Assembly (NCBI GenBank): GCA_017937655.1
Contig: JAGBDE010000030.1
Span: 1 to 64,000, forward strand
DNA length: 64,000 bases
Direction of reading: 5' to 3'
From: Clostridia bacterium
GTDB lineage: Bacteria > Bacillota > Clostridia > Christensenellales > Aristaeellaceae
The position numbers and the translations under genes are program-made. The notes below the pieces were generated by a model. The model was not told where the DNA came from. It worked only from the letters and a program-made list of their open reading frames with translations, and did no database searches. This document shows, piece by piece, positions 16,702 through 23,965 of the stretch; position 1 is the stretch's first letter, and every line of letters starts with the position of its first letter.

Positions 16702-17892
16702 ATGCTGAAAGAGATCCTTTCCGTTGTCAGCTCGTTTCTGTCTGATACGGTGATTTATATTGCCATTGGCCTGGTTACGTTCATTGGCGTGATTAAGTGC
16801 ATCTACCCGGTTTTGCGCAACAGCGCGCTGCTGAACCGGGCGGTTGTGAAGCTGGAAAAAACCGTTGCCGCAGGCAAGCGCGCCGTCTGGCGGGAATCCC
16901 GTTTCCTCGGGCGTTCCCTCCGGGCGGACTGGCAGCGCTTTCTGATGAACGCCGGCCAGCTGGACGCCCGGGGCATGCCCTGCGACGTAGGGGAATTCAT
17001 CAACGAGGAGACCGTCATCGAGAAGCCCGGTCACACCCAGCTGGCGGAGCTGATCCCCAGCCTGCTGACCTCTCTGGGCATTCTGGGTACCTTTATCGGC
17101 CTGATGACCGGCCTGAGCAGCATTAACTTTGCGGACGCGGAAGGCACCATCCAGAGCATCCCCCTGCTGCTGAGCGGCATGAAGTTTGCCTTTGCCACTT
17201 CCGTGGCGGGCATCGCCTGTTCCCTGCTTTTCAACGTGTTTTTCCGCATGAGCGTGGGCCGGGCCTATCGCGCCCTGGACGCCTTTGACGAGGCCTTCTA
17301 CGAGCTGGCCATGCCCCGGCCCCTGACCAGCGATGTGCAGATGCTTTGCCTCAACCAGGACGAGGACGTGCGCATGATGCGCGTGGCCGACACCGTTGGC
17401 AGCAAGGTGGCCGCCAGCTTCGAGGCCGCGCTGGCCCGGGCCATGGTGCCCATGAGCCAGTCCATGGACAGCTTCCTTCGCGGGGCGACCCAGGAACAGG
17501 TGGAGGGCGTGCGGCGCATCGTGGGGCAGTTTGTCCAGCAGTTGAATACCTCCCTCTCCGGCGAGCTGACCAACCTTGGGCACACCATCAACATGGTGTC
17601 CGAAAGCCAGCAGCAGAGCCAGGAAAACCTTCAGGTCACCCTGGATGCAGCCCAGGCCATGGCGGAAAACGCCCGCCAGATGCAGGAGGCCAGCAGCGAA
17701 ATCGCCCGGAAGATGACGGACTGGGTGGACGAAATGCAGTCCGGCAGCGAAGAGCGCATCCGCACTCTGGGCGGCGTGGAGCAGCAAAGCCAGCTCCTGG
17801 CCCAGCAGCTGGAGGCCCTGACCGCTTCCCTTGCCCGGATGCAGGTGAAGGTGGATCAGCTTTGTGACGAGATGGATCAGGTCCAGGAGTAA
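16702..17892 (+). CDS. ZorA-like MotA/TolQ/ExbB-family proton channel protein
   Basis: A 396-residue membrane protein with one N-terminal helix (about 14-36), a cytoplasmic segment, and a paired MotA/TolQ-type channel unit (about 117-138 and 152-180, with SLLTSLGILGTFIGLMTGL and GMKFAFATSVAGIACSLLFN). The rest, 190-396, is a long cytoplasmic helical tail rich in Gln and Glu. MotA/ExbB subunits form the pentamer of proton-driven motors. A long intracellular tail is the hallmark of ZorA of the Zorya anti-phage system, so that assignment is attractive. The next gene supplies the MotB-type partner. The ATG at 16702 is 6 bases after AGGAGGTG; an upstream GTG lies inside that site. Confidence 0.85.
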   Translation: MLKEILSVVSSFLSDTVIYIAIGLVTFIGVIKCIYPVLRNSALLNRAVVKLEKTVAAGKRAVWRESRFLGRSLRADWQRFLMNAGQLDARGMPCDVGEFINEETVIEKPGHTQLAELIPSLLTSLGILGTFIGLMTGLSSINFADAEGTIQSIPLLLSGMKFAFATSVAGIACSLLFNVFFRMSVGRAYRALDAFDEAFYELAMPRPLTSDVQMLCLNQDEDVRMMRVADTVGSKVAASFEAALARAMVPMSQSMDSFLRGATQEQVEGVRRIVGQFVQQLNTSLSGELTNLGHTINMVSESQQQSQENLQVTLDAAQAMAENARQMQEASSEIARKMTDWVDEMQSGSEERIRTLGGVEQQSQLLAQQLEALTASLARMQVKVDQLCDEMDQVQE

Positions 17893-17912
17893 AACGGAAG
17901 GAGGCGGCGCAG

Positions 17913-19058
17913 ATGGCCAGAACCAGAGTGAGGCGCAGGCGCGGCACAGACAGTGGTGCGGCGTGGATCAGCTATTCGGATATGATGGCTGCGCTGCTGC
18001 TTCTGTTTGTGCTGGTGCTTTGCTACAGCGTGTACCAGTACTTTTTGATGCTGGAAACCAAGACCGCAGAGATCGACGAAAAAGCTGCGCTGTTGTTGCA
18101 GCAGGAGGATCAGCTGCTGGAGCAGGCCAGCACCATTTTGGAGCAATCCAAGGAAATTGAAATGAAAACCGCAGAAATCAGCGACAAGGAGCAGAGCCTT
18201 GCCACCTCCAACCTGGAGCTGCAAAAGAGCCAGGCGCTGGTGCTGGAGCAAGAGGGTACGTTGGCCTTGCAGGCGGAGGCCCTCAGCCAGAAGGAAGACG
18301 AGCTGGAAGTGGCCAACGGCCTGCTGCTGCTCCGGGAAAGCCAGCTGAGCAAAGCGGAGGAAGACCTGGCGGCCAGCCAGCTGGAGCTGGAGGAAAGCCG
18401 CCTGGAGCTGGAAAAATCCAGCGAGATCATGGCCCTGCAGCAGGAAGCGCTGGACAATCAGCAGAAAAAACTGGACGACCTGGTGGGCGTGAAAACCCGC
18501 ATCATCACGGATCTGAGCCAGGAACTGTCCCGGGCCAAGCTGAAGGCCACCGTGGACCCCGCCACCGGCGACATCGTGCTGGAAAGCACCGTGTTCTTCG
18601 ACGTGGGCAAAAACACCATCAAGGACAGCGGCAAGGAGCTGCTGGACACCTTCATCCCCGTGTATCTGGGCGTGCTGCTTTCCCCGGAATACGCGGACTA
18701 TCTTGGGGAAATCATCATTGAGGGGCATACGGACACTTCGGGCGATTACCTGATGAATCTGGAACTGTCCCAGGACCGCGCCCTGAGCGTGGTGTCCTAC
18801 TGCCTGGAAATGCCCGGCCTGACCGATGAACAGCGCGATCTTCTGCGCACCATCCTCACCGCCAAGGGCCGCAGCTTTTCCAACCCCATTTATGACGAAA
18901 ACGGCAATGTGGACATGGATGCGTCCCGCCGCGTGGAGTTCAAATTCAGCCTGAAGGATGCGGAGATGATTGAGGAGATCCGCACCATACTTGACCAGGA
19001 TTACGGCATGGATCTGCCCATGGAAGCGCCGGGCGATGCTGCAGGCGGGGAGGGATAA
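17913..19058 (+). CDS. ZorB-like MotB/OmpA-domain stator protein
   Basis: A 381-residue protein with a basic N-terminus, a single helix containing the MotB-type SYSDMMAALLLLF motif (Asp23 the likely proton acceptor), a coiled coil of about 150 residues (47-205) with Leu/Glu heptads, and an OmpA-like peptidoglycan-binding domain (about 220-365) carrying IIIEGHTDTSGDY and LSQDRALSV. It should anchor the channel formed by the preceding protein to the cell wall. The unusually long coiled coil is a large spacer between membrane and wall. GGAGGCGG precedes the ATG, 20 bases after the previous stop. Confidence 0.88.
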   Translation: MARTRVRRRRGTDSGAAWISYSDMMAALLLLFVLVLCYSVYQYFLMLETKTAEIDEKAALLLQQEDQLLEQASTILEQSKEIEMKTAEISDKEQSLATSNLELQKSQALVLEQEGTLALQAEALSQKEDELEVANGLLLLRESQLSKAEEDLAASQLELEESRLELEKSSEIMALQQEALDNQQKKLDDLVGVKTRIITDLSQELSRAKLKATVDPATGDIVLESTVFFDVGKNTIKDSGKELLDTFIPVYLGVLLSPEYADYLGEIIIEGHTDTSGDYLMNLELSQDRALSVVSYCLEMPGLTDEQRDLLRTILTAKGRSFSNPIYDENGNVDMDASRRVEFKFSLKDAEMIEEIRTILDQDYGMDLPMEAPGDAAGGEG

Positions 19059-19061
19059 CGG

Positions 19062-19556
19062 ATGCGCGCATTGAAAATTGCTGCAATCATCATGGTCTCG
19101 CTTTTGATGGTCATGCTGCTGATGCTGGGTTACCTGTTCCTGACCGCGGAGGTCACGGTGGAGGCTGTCACCTCCAGCGGCATCAACGCTGGGGAAAAGC
19201 CGGACGATTTCGCTACCCTCCAGGCCTCCCTGGACGAAAACACCTTTATGGGCACCCTGTTCCACAAGCCCGAGGAGTGGAAATCCGCCGAGGACTATGT
19301 CTACCTGCAGTTCAATGTCCGCCTTCGCAACGGCTGCCTTGTGCCCATCGACATGGTGGAGGTGCAGGTCGTGCCTCAGCCCACGGACATCCTCCAGTTG
19401 GCAGACCGCCAGGTGCACTCCCTGGAAGCCAAGCAGGAAGCCGATTTCTCCGCCATGATCCTGGCCCCCAAGGACACCCATCCCGTCCGGGAGATCATCG
19501 TGAGCTACTACGTGTGGGGCGTGAGCTTCCAGCTCAGGACGCTGTCCGGGCAGTGA
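19062..19556 (+). CDS. Single-pass membrane-anchored protein, third gene of the ZorAB-like operon
   Basis: A 164-residue protein that I do not recognise. It has an N-terminal hydrophobic helix (about 5-28, ending LGYLFLTAEV) and a soluble, outward-facing domain of about 135 residues that looks mostly beta, with LQFNVRLRNGCLVPIDMVEVQVVP and VREIIVSYYVWG. No lipobox is evident. It starts 4 bases after the OmpA-domain gene, so it belongs to the same transcript, and it ends before a strong terminator. A role with the stator pair is inferred from this coupling only. Confidence 0.75.
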   Translation: MRALKIAAIIMVSLLMVMLLMLGYLFLTAEVTVEAVTSSGINAGEKPDDFATLQASLDENTFMGTLFHKPEEWKSAEDYVYLQFNVRLRNGCLVPIDMVEVQVVPQPTDILQLADRQVHSLEAKQEADFSAMILAPKDTHPVREIIVSYYVWGVSFQLRTLSGQ

Positions 19557-19636
19557 GACGCAACGACGGAAGATTTTGGGGCGTTCGTGGGCTCCGCCCA
19601 CACCTGGCAGGGGCGTGACGCCCCTGCACCCTGCAT

Positions 19637-19669
19637 AAGGCCGGAAGATAAATCTTCCGGCCTTTTCTA
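19637..19669 (+). terminator. Terminator of the ZorAB-like operon
   Basis: A perfect 13-base-pair stem, AAGGCCGGAAGAT at 19637-19649 with 19652-19664, and a T-rich tail. Immediately upstream lie two more short palindromes (GGGC-TCC-GCCC and CAGGGGCG-TGA-CGCCCCTG, about 19588-19626) without T-runs. Confidence 0.85.
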
Positions 19670-19687
19670 TATCCAAGAAACATTCAT

Positions 19688-19829
19688 AAAGAACTTCTTT
19701 TGCTACTTTTCTTCTTAGAAGAAAAGTAGGCTCTCGGCAGAGCCGCCGGAGGCAAATCTCCCCCAAAGAACTTCTTTTGCTTCTTTTCTTCTAAGAAGAA
19801 AAGAAGGCCCCCGGCAGGCCGCCGGAGGC
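19688..19829 (+). repeat. Two tandem copies of a hairpin-rich intergenic repeat
   Basis: Copies at 19688-19753 and 19765-19829 are about 90% alike. Each holds the palindrome CTTTTCTTCT-TAGAAGAAAAG followed by a G+C-rich stem (GGC...GCC) ending CCGCCGGAGGC. The second copy is followed by TTTCTTTTTTT (to about 19840) and so can act as a plus-strand terminator just before codA's 3' end. Such repeats are probably dispersed elsewhere in this genome; that could not be checked here. Confidence 0.75.
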
Positions 19830-19841
19830 TTTCTTTTTTTG

Positions 19842-21077
19842 TCAGAACAATGCCTTCTTGGTTCCGGGAACGGACTCCGCAATCTTGCGGCCATTCTTGA
19901 TGGAAGCCAGCACCGGTGCGTTGGTGTTCAGCGCATCGTAGTAGTCCTTGGCGTCCAGCACGATGAAGCTGGCGGGTCGGCCCGCTTCGATGCCGTAGCT
20001 GTCGCCCAGGTGCAGGGTGCGTGCGGCGTTGTTGGAGATGAAGTTGTAAGAGGAACGGATCTCCTCGTAGCCCATCATCTGGCAGACGTGCAGGCCCATG
20101 AAGACCACGTCGCGCATGGAGCCGGTGCCCATGGGGTACCAGGGGTCGAAGATGTCGTCATGGCCGAAGGAAACGTTGATTCCGGCCTCGCGGAGCTCCT
20201 TGACCCGGGTGATGCCCCGGCGCTTGGGGTAGGTGTCGATACGGCCCTGCAGGTGAGTGTTCACCAGGGGGTTGGACACGAAGTTGATGCCGCTCATCTT
20301 CAGCAGGCGCATCAGGCGCTGCACATAGGCGTTGTTGTAGGAGTGCATGGCGGTGGTGTGGCTGGCGGTGACGCGGTCGGTCAGGCCGCTTTCCAGCGCA
20401 CGGGCTGCCAGGGTCTCCAGGCCGCGGGAGGCCTCGTCGTCAATCTCGTCGCAATGAACGTCCACCAGGCGGCCGTATTTCTCGGCCAGTTCCATGGCGT
20501 AGTTCAGGGAGGACACGCTGTATTCACGGGTGAACTCGAAGTGGGGGATAGCGCCGACGCAGTCAGCACCCATCTTCACAGCGTCTTCCATCAGCTGACG
20601 GCCGTTGGGATAGCTCTCGATGCCTTCCTGGGGGAAAGCAACGATCTGGATGTTCATGACGTCCTTCAGTTCTTCCCGCAGCTCGATCATGGCTTCCATG
20701 GCGATGAGCTTGGGGTCGGTCACGTCCACGTGGGTGCGGATGTGCTGGATGCCGTTGGCGGCATATAGGCGCACAGCCTTGTTCACGCGGTCGTGCACGT
20801 CCTTCTTGGACAGGGTCTCCTTGCGCAGGGCCCAGGTCTCGATGCCCTCAAACAGGGTGCCGCTCATGTTCCACTTGGGCTCGCCTGCGGTGAGGCAGGT
20901 GTCCAGGTGCACGTGGGACTCAATGAAGGGGGGCAGGGCCAGCTTGCCGCCGAAATCCACCACTTCTTCGCCCTCCATGGGGTCCAGATGGGGCGCGATC
21001 TCTGCAAACTTGCCGTCAAGGACGCGGATATCGCTGGCGGCCTCTGCGTTTTCAATATAGAGGTTGCGATAAAGCAT
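19842..21077 (-). CDS. codA: Cytosine deaminase-type amidohydrolase
   Basis: A 411-residue metal-dependent hydrolase of the cytosine deaminase/isocytosine deaminase group. The N-terminal ESHVHLDTC supplies the two metal histidines, HCDEIDDE and TASHTTAMHSY the mid-barrel ligands and catalytic glutamate, and GHDDIFDPWYPMG the metal aspartate and substrate loop, which matches E. coli CodA closely. Direct neighbourhood with the cytosine permease codB, 11 bases upstream, supports cytosine as substrate, converting it to uracil. The start is ATG behind AAGGAGATAA. It is the last gene of the codBA transcript. Confidence 0.94.
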   Translation of the reverse strand: MLYRNLYIENAEAASDIRVLDGKFAEIAPHLDPMEGEEVVDFGGKLALPPFIESHVHLDTCLTAGEPKWNMSGTLFEGIETWALRKETLSKKDVHDRVNKAVRLYAANGIQHIRTHVDVTDPKLIAMEAMIELREELKDVMNIQIVAFPQEGIESYPNGRQLMEDAVKMGADCVGAIPHFEFTREYSVSSLNYAMELAEKYGRLVDVHCDEIDDEASRGLETLAARALESGLTDRVTASHTTAMHSYNNAYVQRLMRLLKMSGINFVSNPLVNTHLQGRIDTYPKRRGITRVKELREAGINVSFGHDDIFDPWYPMGTGSMRDVVFMGLHVCQMMGYEEIRSSYNFISNNAARTLHLGDSYGIEAGRPASFIVLDAKDYYDALNTNAPVLASIKNGRKIAESVPGTKKALF

Positions 21078-21088
21078 GGTTTATCTCC

Positions 21089-22357
21089 TTACTTCTTCTT
21101 GGCGATCAGCTTGCCGACAAAGTAGCAGGCGAAGGACACGACCATGTTGTTGATGGCGGCGATGCCCCAGGTGAAGCCGGGGATGATGTTGCCGCCGGTC
21201 AGGTTGCCCACGATGGCACCGGCCACAACGCCGATGATGGCAGCCCAGTTGATGCCCTTGGGTTCGGTAGCGTCGGCAGCGTACTTCTTGCGATCCAGGA
21301 AGTAGTCGGCCACCAGGATGACGCCAACGGCGGGCAGGGTGGCGTTGAGGATGGTCAGCCAGTTGCAGAAGTTGTTGTACAGCCACATAGCGGCCACGGT
21401 GCCGATGATGCCGGACAGGATAACCATGGGCTTCTTTTTCTGGCCGGTGATGTTGGCCAGGCCCAGAGCGCCGGTGTAGAGGGCGTTGTCGTTGGTGGTC
21501 CAGATGTTAGCGCCCAGAACCAGGAAGGCCCACACGCCCAGGCCCAGCTCGATCATGACCCAGAAGATGTCGTTAGTGCCGGTGAAAGCGCCAGCCACGC
21601 CGCCGAAGCAGAACATCAGGGTGTTGCCCAGGAAGAAGGCGATAACGGTGGTGATGACAGCGGTCTTGTTGCTCTTGGCAAAACGGACGAAGTTGGGGGT
21701 AGCGGTGCCGCCGCTGACGAAGGAACCGATGACCAGGCCGATGGCAGCAAACAGGGTCAGGCTGCCGGAGGACTTGTCAAAGATCGCGGTGAGGCCGCCG
21801 CCCTGGATGGTAGCGGTCACCATGGCGTAGGTGCCCAGGATGGCGATGAGAGGAACGGAAATGTAGCTGACAATTTCCAGGCCCTTGATGCCAAAGTAAG
21901 CGGAGGCGGTCATGCAGACACCCACGGCCAGAACCAGAATGTAGGGCAGGATGGTAGAGTTGGGATTAAGAACCTGAGCAGCGGGGATGGCGAACATGGC
22001 AGCGCCCACGCCGAACCAGCCGATCTGGGTCAGGGAAATCATGGCAGAAGGAAGATAGGAACCCTTGTCGCCGAAGGCACGGCGGGCAAGCAGGTCAAAG
22101 GACAGGCCGGAATCGCAGCCGATGTAGCCCAGAGCGCCGGTGTACAGGGCCAGGATGGCGCCGCCGATGAGGATGGCCCAGATGAAGCCCTTCAGGTCCA
22201 GACCATTGGCCAGGTCAACACCGGTCCACATGCTGGCGGAGAAGAAGGTGAAGCCCAGCATAATGACGAACATTGCGCCAAAGCCTTTACGGGCAGTTTG
22301 AGGTACCGCTTCGTGAGTGTAGTCGATGTCAACTTTTTGGATCTCTTTGTTTTCCAT
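21089..22357 (-). CDS. codB: Cytosine permease (NCS1 family)
   Basis: A 422-residue NCS1-type transporter with about 12 hydrophobic segments, starting with a cytoplasmic tail ending AVPQTARKGFGAMFVIMLGFTFF. Signatures include the SMWTGVDLANGLDLKGFIW substrate-site region and the DNALYTGALGLANI segment. Its length is typical for CodB. The gene lies directly upstream of codA with the same orientation and a putative promoter and inverted repeat in its leader, so a cytosine salvage operon is the natural reading. Other NCS1 substrates (purines, hydantoins) are less likely with codA next to it. Confidence 0.94.
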   Translation of the reverse strand: MENKEIQKVDIDYTHEAVPQTARKGFGAMFVIMLGFTFFSASMWTGVDLANGLDLKGFIWAILIGGAILALYTGALGYIGCDSGLSFDLLARRAFGDKGSYLPSAMISLTQIGWFGVGAAMFAIPAAQVLNPNSTILPYILVLAVGVCMTASAYFGIKGLEIVSYISVPLIAILGTYAMVTATIQGGGLTAIFDKSSGSLTLFAAIGLVIGSFVSGGTATPNFVRFAKSNKTAVITTVIAFFLGNTLMFCFGGVAGAFTGTNDIFWVMIELGLGVWAFLVLGANIWTTNDNALYTGALGLANITGQKKKPMVILSGIIGTVAAMWLYNNFCNWLTILNATLPAVGVILVADYFLDRKKYAADATEPKGINWAAIIGVVAGAIVGNLTGGNIIPGFTWGIAAINNMVVSFACYFVGKLIAKKK

Positions 22358-22380
22358 GATGATCTACTCCTCCCTATTCT

Positions 22381-22398
22381 CTTTGGTAGGAACCAAAG
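22381..22398 (-). promoter_or_regulatory. Inverted repeat in the codB leader
   Basis: CTTTGGT at 22381-22387 and ACCAAAG at 22392-22398 form a perfect 7-base dyad with a 4-base centre. It lies just after the expected start of codB transcription, so it could be a repressor operator or a small mRNA hairpin. The regulator is unknown. Confidence 0.45.
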
Positions 22399-22410
22399 CT
22401 CATTCGTCCC

Positions 22411-22440
22411 ATTATACTCTTCATGAAAGGCGAAGCACAA
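22411..22440 (-). promoter_or_regulatory. Promoter of codBA
   Basis: On the minus strand, TTGTGC (complement of 22435-22440) and a perfect TATAAT (complement of 22411-22416) are separated by 18 bases. Confidence 0.75.
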
Positions 22441-22512
22441 GCAAAAAAATGCCTTTTTCGACAATTATTAAGAAAAGTTCAAACCTTCAAAACATAGCGG
22501 AAACATATAGGA

Positions 22513-22551
22513 TAAAAAAAGAAAGAACCGAAAGGAATATCCCGTCGGTTC
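22513..22551 (-). terminator. Terminator after the 22607-23674 gene
   Basis: Read on the minus strand, GAACCG (complement of 22546-22551) and its partner (22525-22530) enclose a 15-base loop and are followed by a T-rich run (22511-22524). It closes the secreted-protein gene before the codB promoter. Confidence 0.7.
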
Positions 22552-22606
22552 ATCATATGTGCTACCAAATAGGAAGGCTTTGAAACAAGTATGATTGATG
22601 GAAGAT

Positions 22607-23674
22607 TTATTCGGAGGGAACGTTTAGATCCTCCAAGATCACATGATCTTCCGGGGTCTGCCACTGGAAGCTGTTGTTGTCAAAATCGCCGAAAGAGGGG
22701 TCGGGCGTGACGTCGATCCACTGGAAATCTGAGGAGGGGGAGGAATCGGTCCAGGTGAAGTCGTCGGACGAGGCGCCGTAGCAGTTCTGGTTCCACAGCT
22801 CCATCTGCCGCTGGATAGCTGGGTCGTAAAGGTCGTAGTAGAAGGAGCTGAGGCCCACAGGATCGTAGCTGATGGACAGGGGCATGTAAAGCAACGCGGT
22901 GGATGCATCGCCCAGGGGGATGCGCTCGCCGGGAACATGGACGGGAAGGTCGCTGTAGGCGGGGTCGCAGGTGAGGGCGGCACAGTCGGTGATGAGGTAG
23001 ATGCTCAGGCCGTGGATTTCCGGATTGGCCTGGGAAAAAAACTCCGGCATGACGCAAAGGCAGTTGTCCTCCACCGTGAGGGTGGCCCGGCCGATGGTGT
23101 AGTAGTTGCTGGCGCAGATGTCTACCTGCTGGAAACCGGTCTGGCGCAAGGCGTTCAGATCCAGCATGGTGCCCATGGGCCAGTCGTAGGAGAGCAGCGG
23201 ATTCAGATCCCGGAGCCGGGGCCCGAAGGTGCAGCCCGTGTTGTAGCTGAGCCGGGGCTGGGTTTGCATGTAGGGGATGCCGTAGACCATATCGCCCACG
23301 TAGAGGGTGATCAGGTAGGGCGTGGTGTAGCTGGAGGAATAGGGCAGATAGAGGACGCCGCTGTCAAACAGCTTGCTTTGGTAGCCGTAGTCCTTGTCCA
23401 TGAGCAGCAGCTGGGTGTCCATCTGCACCAGGGTCAGCCGCACGGGCTGGACCAGCTCGCTGGAGGCGCTGACCTGCTTCAAAATGCGCAGGCCCGGCGC
23501 GGGGGAGGACAGGTTGGCCATGACGTATTGGTTGTCATTGAGAAGGGTCAGATCCAGGGTATCCACATTGAGGGTGAAAAAGTCCTCGCTGCCCGCAAAA
23601 GCGCTGGCAGATGTCAGCAGCAGGCAAAGAACCAGGCAAAGCAGAGTCGCTTTTTTCAAACCCATCAGGCGCAT
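22607..23674 (-). CDS. Secreted protein of unknown function
   Basis: A 355-residue protein with a clear signal peptide (about 1-27: basic MRLMGLKK, a Leu-rich core, cleavage near ASAFAG). The mature part is beta-rich, Tyr- and Leu-rich, and has no family I recognise. It ends in an acidic, low-complexity tail of about 60 residues that repeats short aromatic units, such as DDFTWTD, DFQWIDV and NSFQWQT. AAAGGATG lies about 10 bases before the ATG. It is divergently oriented from the peptidoglycan-binding protein gene and separated from it by a 291-base gap. A cell-surface role is a guess from the signal peptide only. Confidence 0.8.
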   Translation of the reverse strand: MRLMGLKKATLLCLVLCLLLTSASAFAGSEDFFTLNVDTLDLTLLNDNQYVMANLSSPAPGLRILKQVSASSELVQPVRLTLVQMDTQLLLMDKDYGYQSKLFDSGVLYLPYSSSYTTPYLITLYVGDMVYGIPYMQTQPRLSYNTGCTFGPRLRDLNPLLSYDWPMGTMLDLNALRQTGFQQVDICASNYYTIGRATLTVEDNCLCVMPEFFSQANPEIHGLSIYLITDCAALTCDPAYSDLPVHVPGERIPLGDASTALLYMPLSISYDPVGLSSFYYDLYDPAIQRQMELWNQNCYGASSDDFTWTDSSPSSDFQWIDVTPDPSFGDFDNNSFQWQTPEDHVILEDLNVPSE

Positions 23675-23828
23675 TGTCCGTTCATCCTTTCCAGAATAGA
23701 GGCAAATCTCTCGTCCATTAATAGGAACGATTCAGTTTAACATTATCATCCCGGGATGTAAAGAAATAACAGACTTTCTAAGCCTTGAGAAAAAGAAAAT
23801 TATCTTTTGTAACAGATTTGTAATACTC

Positions 23829-23857
23829 TTTACTTTTTAGAAATATTTTGCTATACT
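23829..23857 (+). promoter_or_regulatory. Promoter of the peptidoglycan-binding protein gene
   Basis: TTTACT at 23829-23834 and TATACT at 23852-23857 with 17-base spacing. The leader then contains a small hairpin (GATGCG 23869-23874 with CGCATC 23881-23886). The rest of the 23675-23965 gap is AT-rich and shows no further feature. Confidence 0.7.
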
Positions 23858-23965
23858 ACTCCACGAACGATGCGAACCAACGCATCCTCGTCCAACAACA
23901 ATTGATACGAAAGATGGCAAATATACGAATTTGCTGCCCCATGCAGCCTCAAGGAGGAAATACCC

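Noticed and set aside
16702-19556. A complete Zorya defence system
   Set aside because: ZorA- and ZorB-like proteins are present, but no ZorC, ZorD or ZorE-like gene is in the flanks; only a small membrane protein follows.
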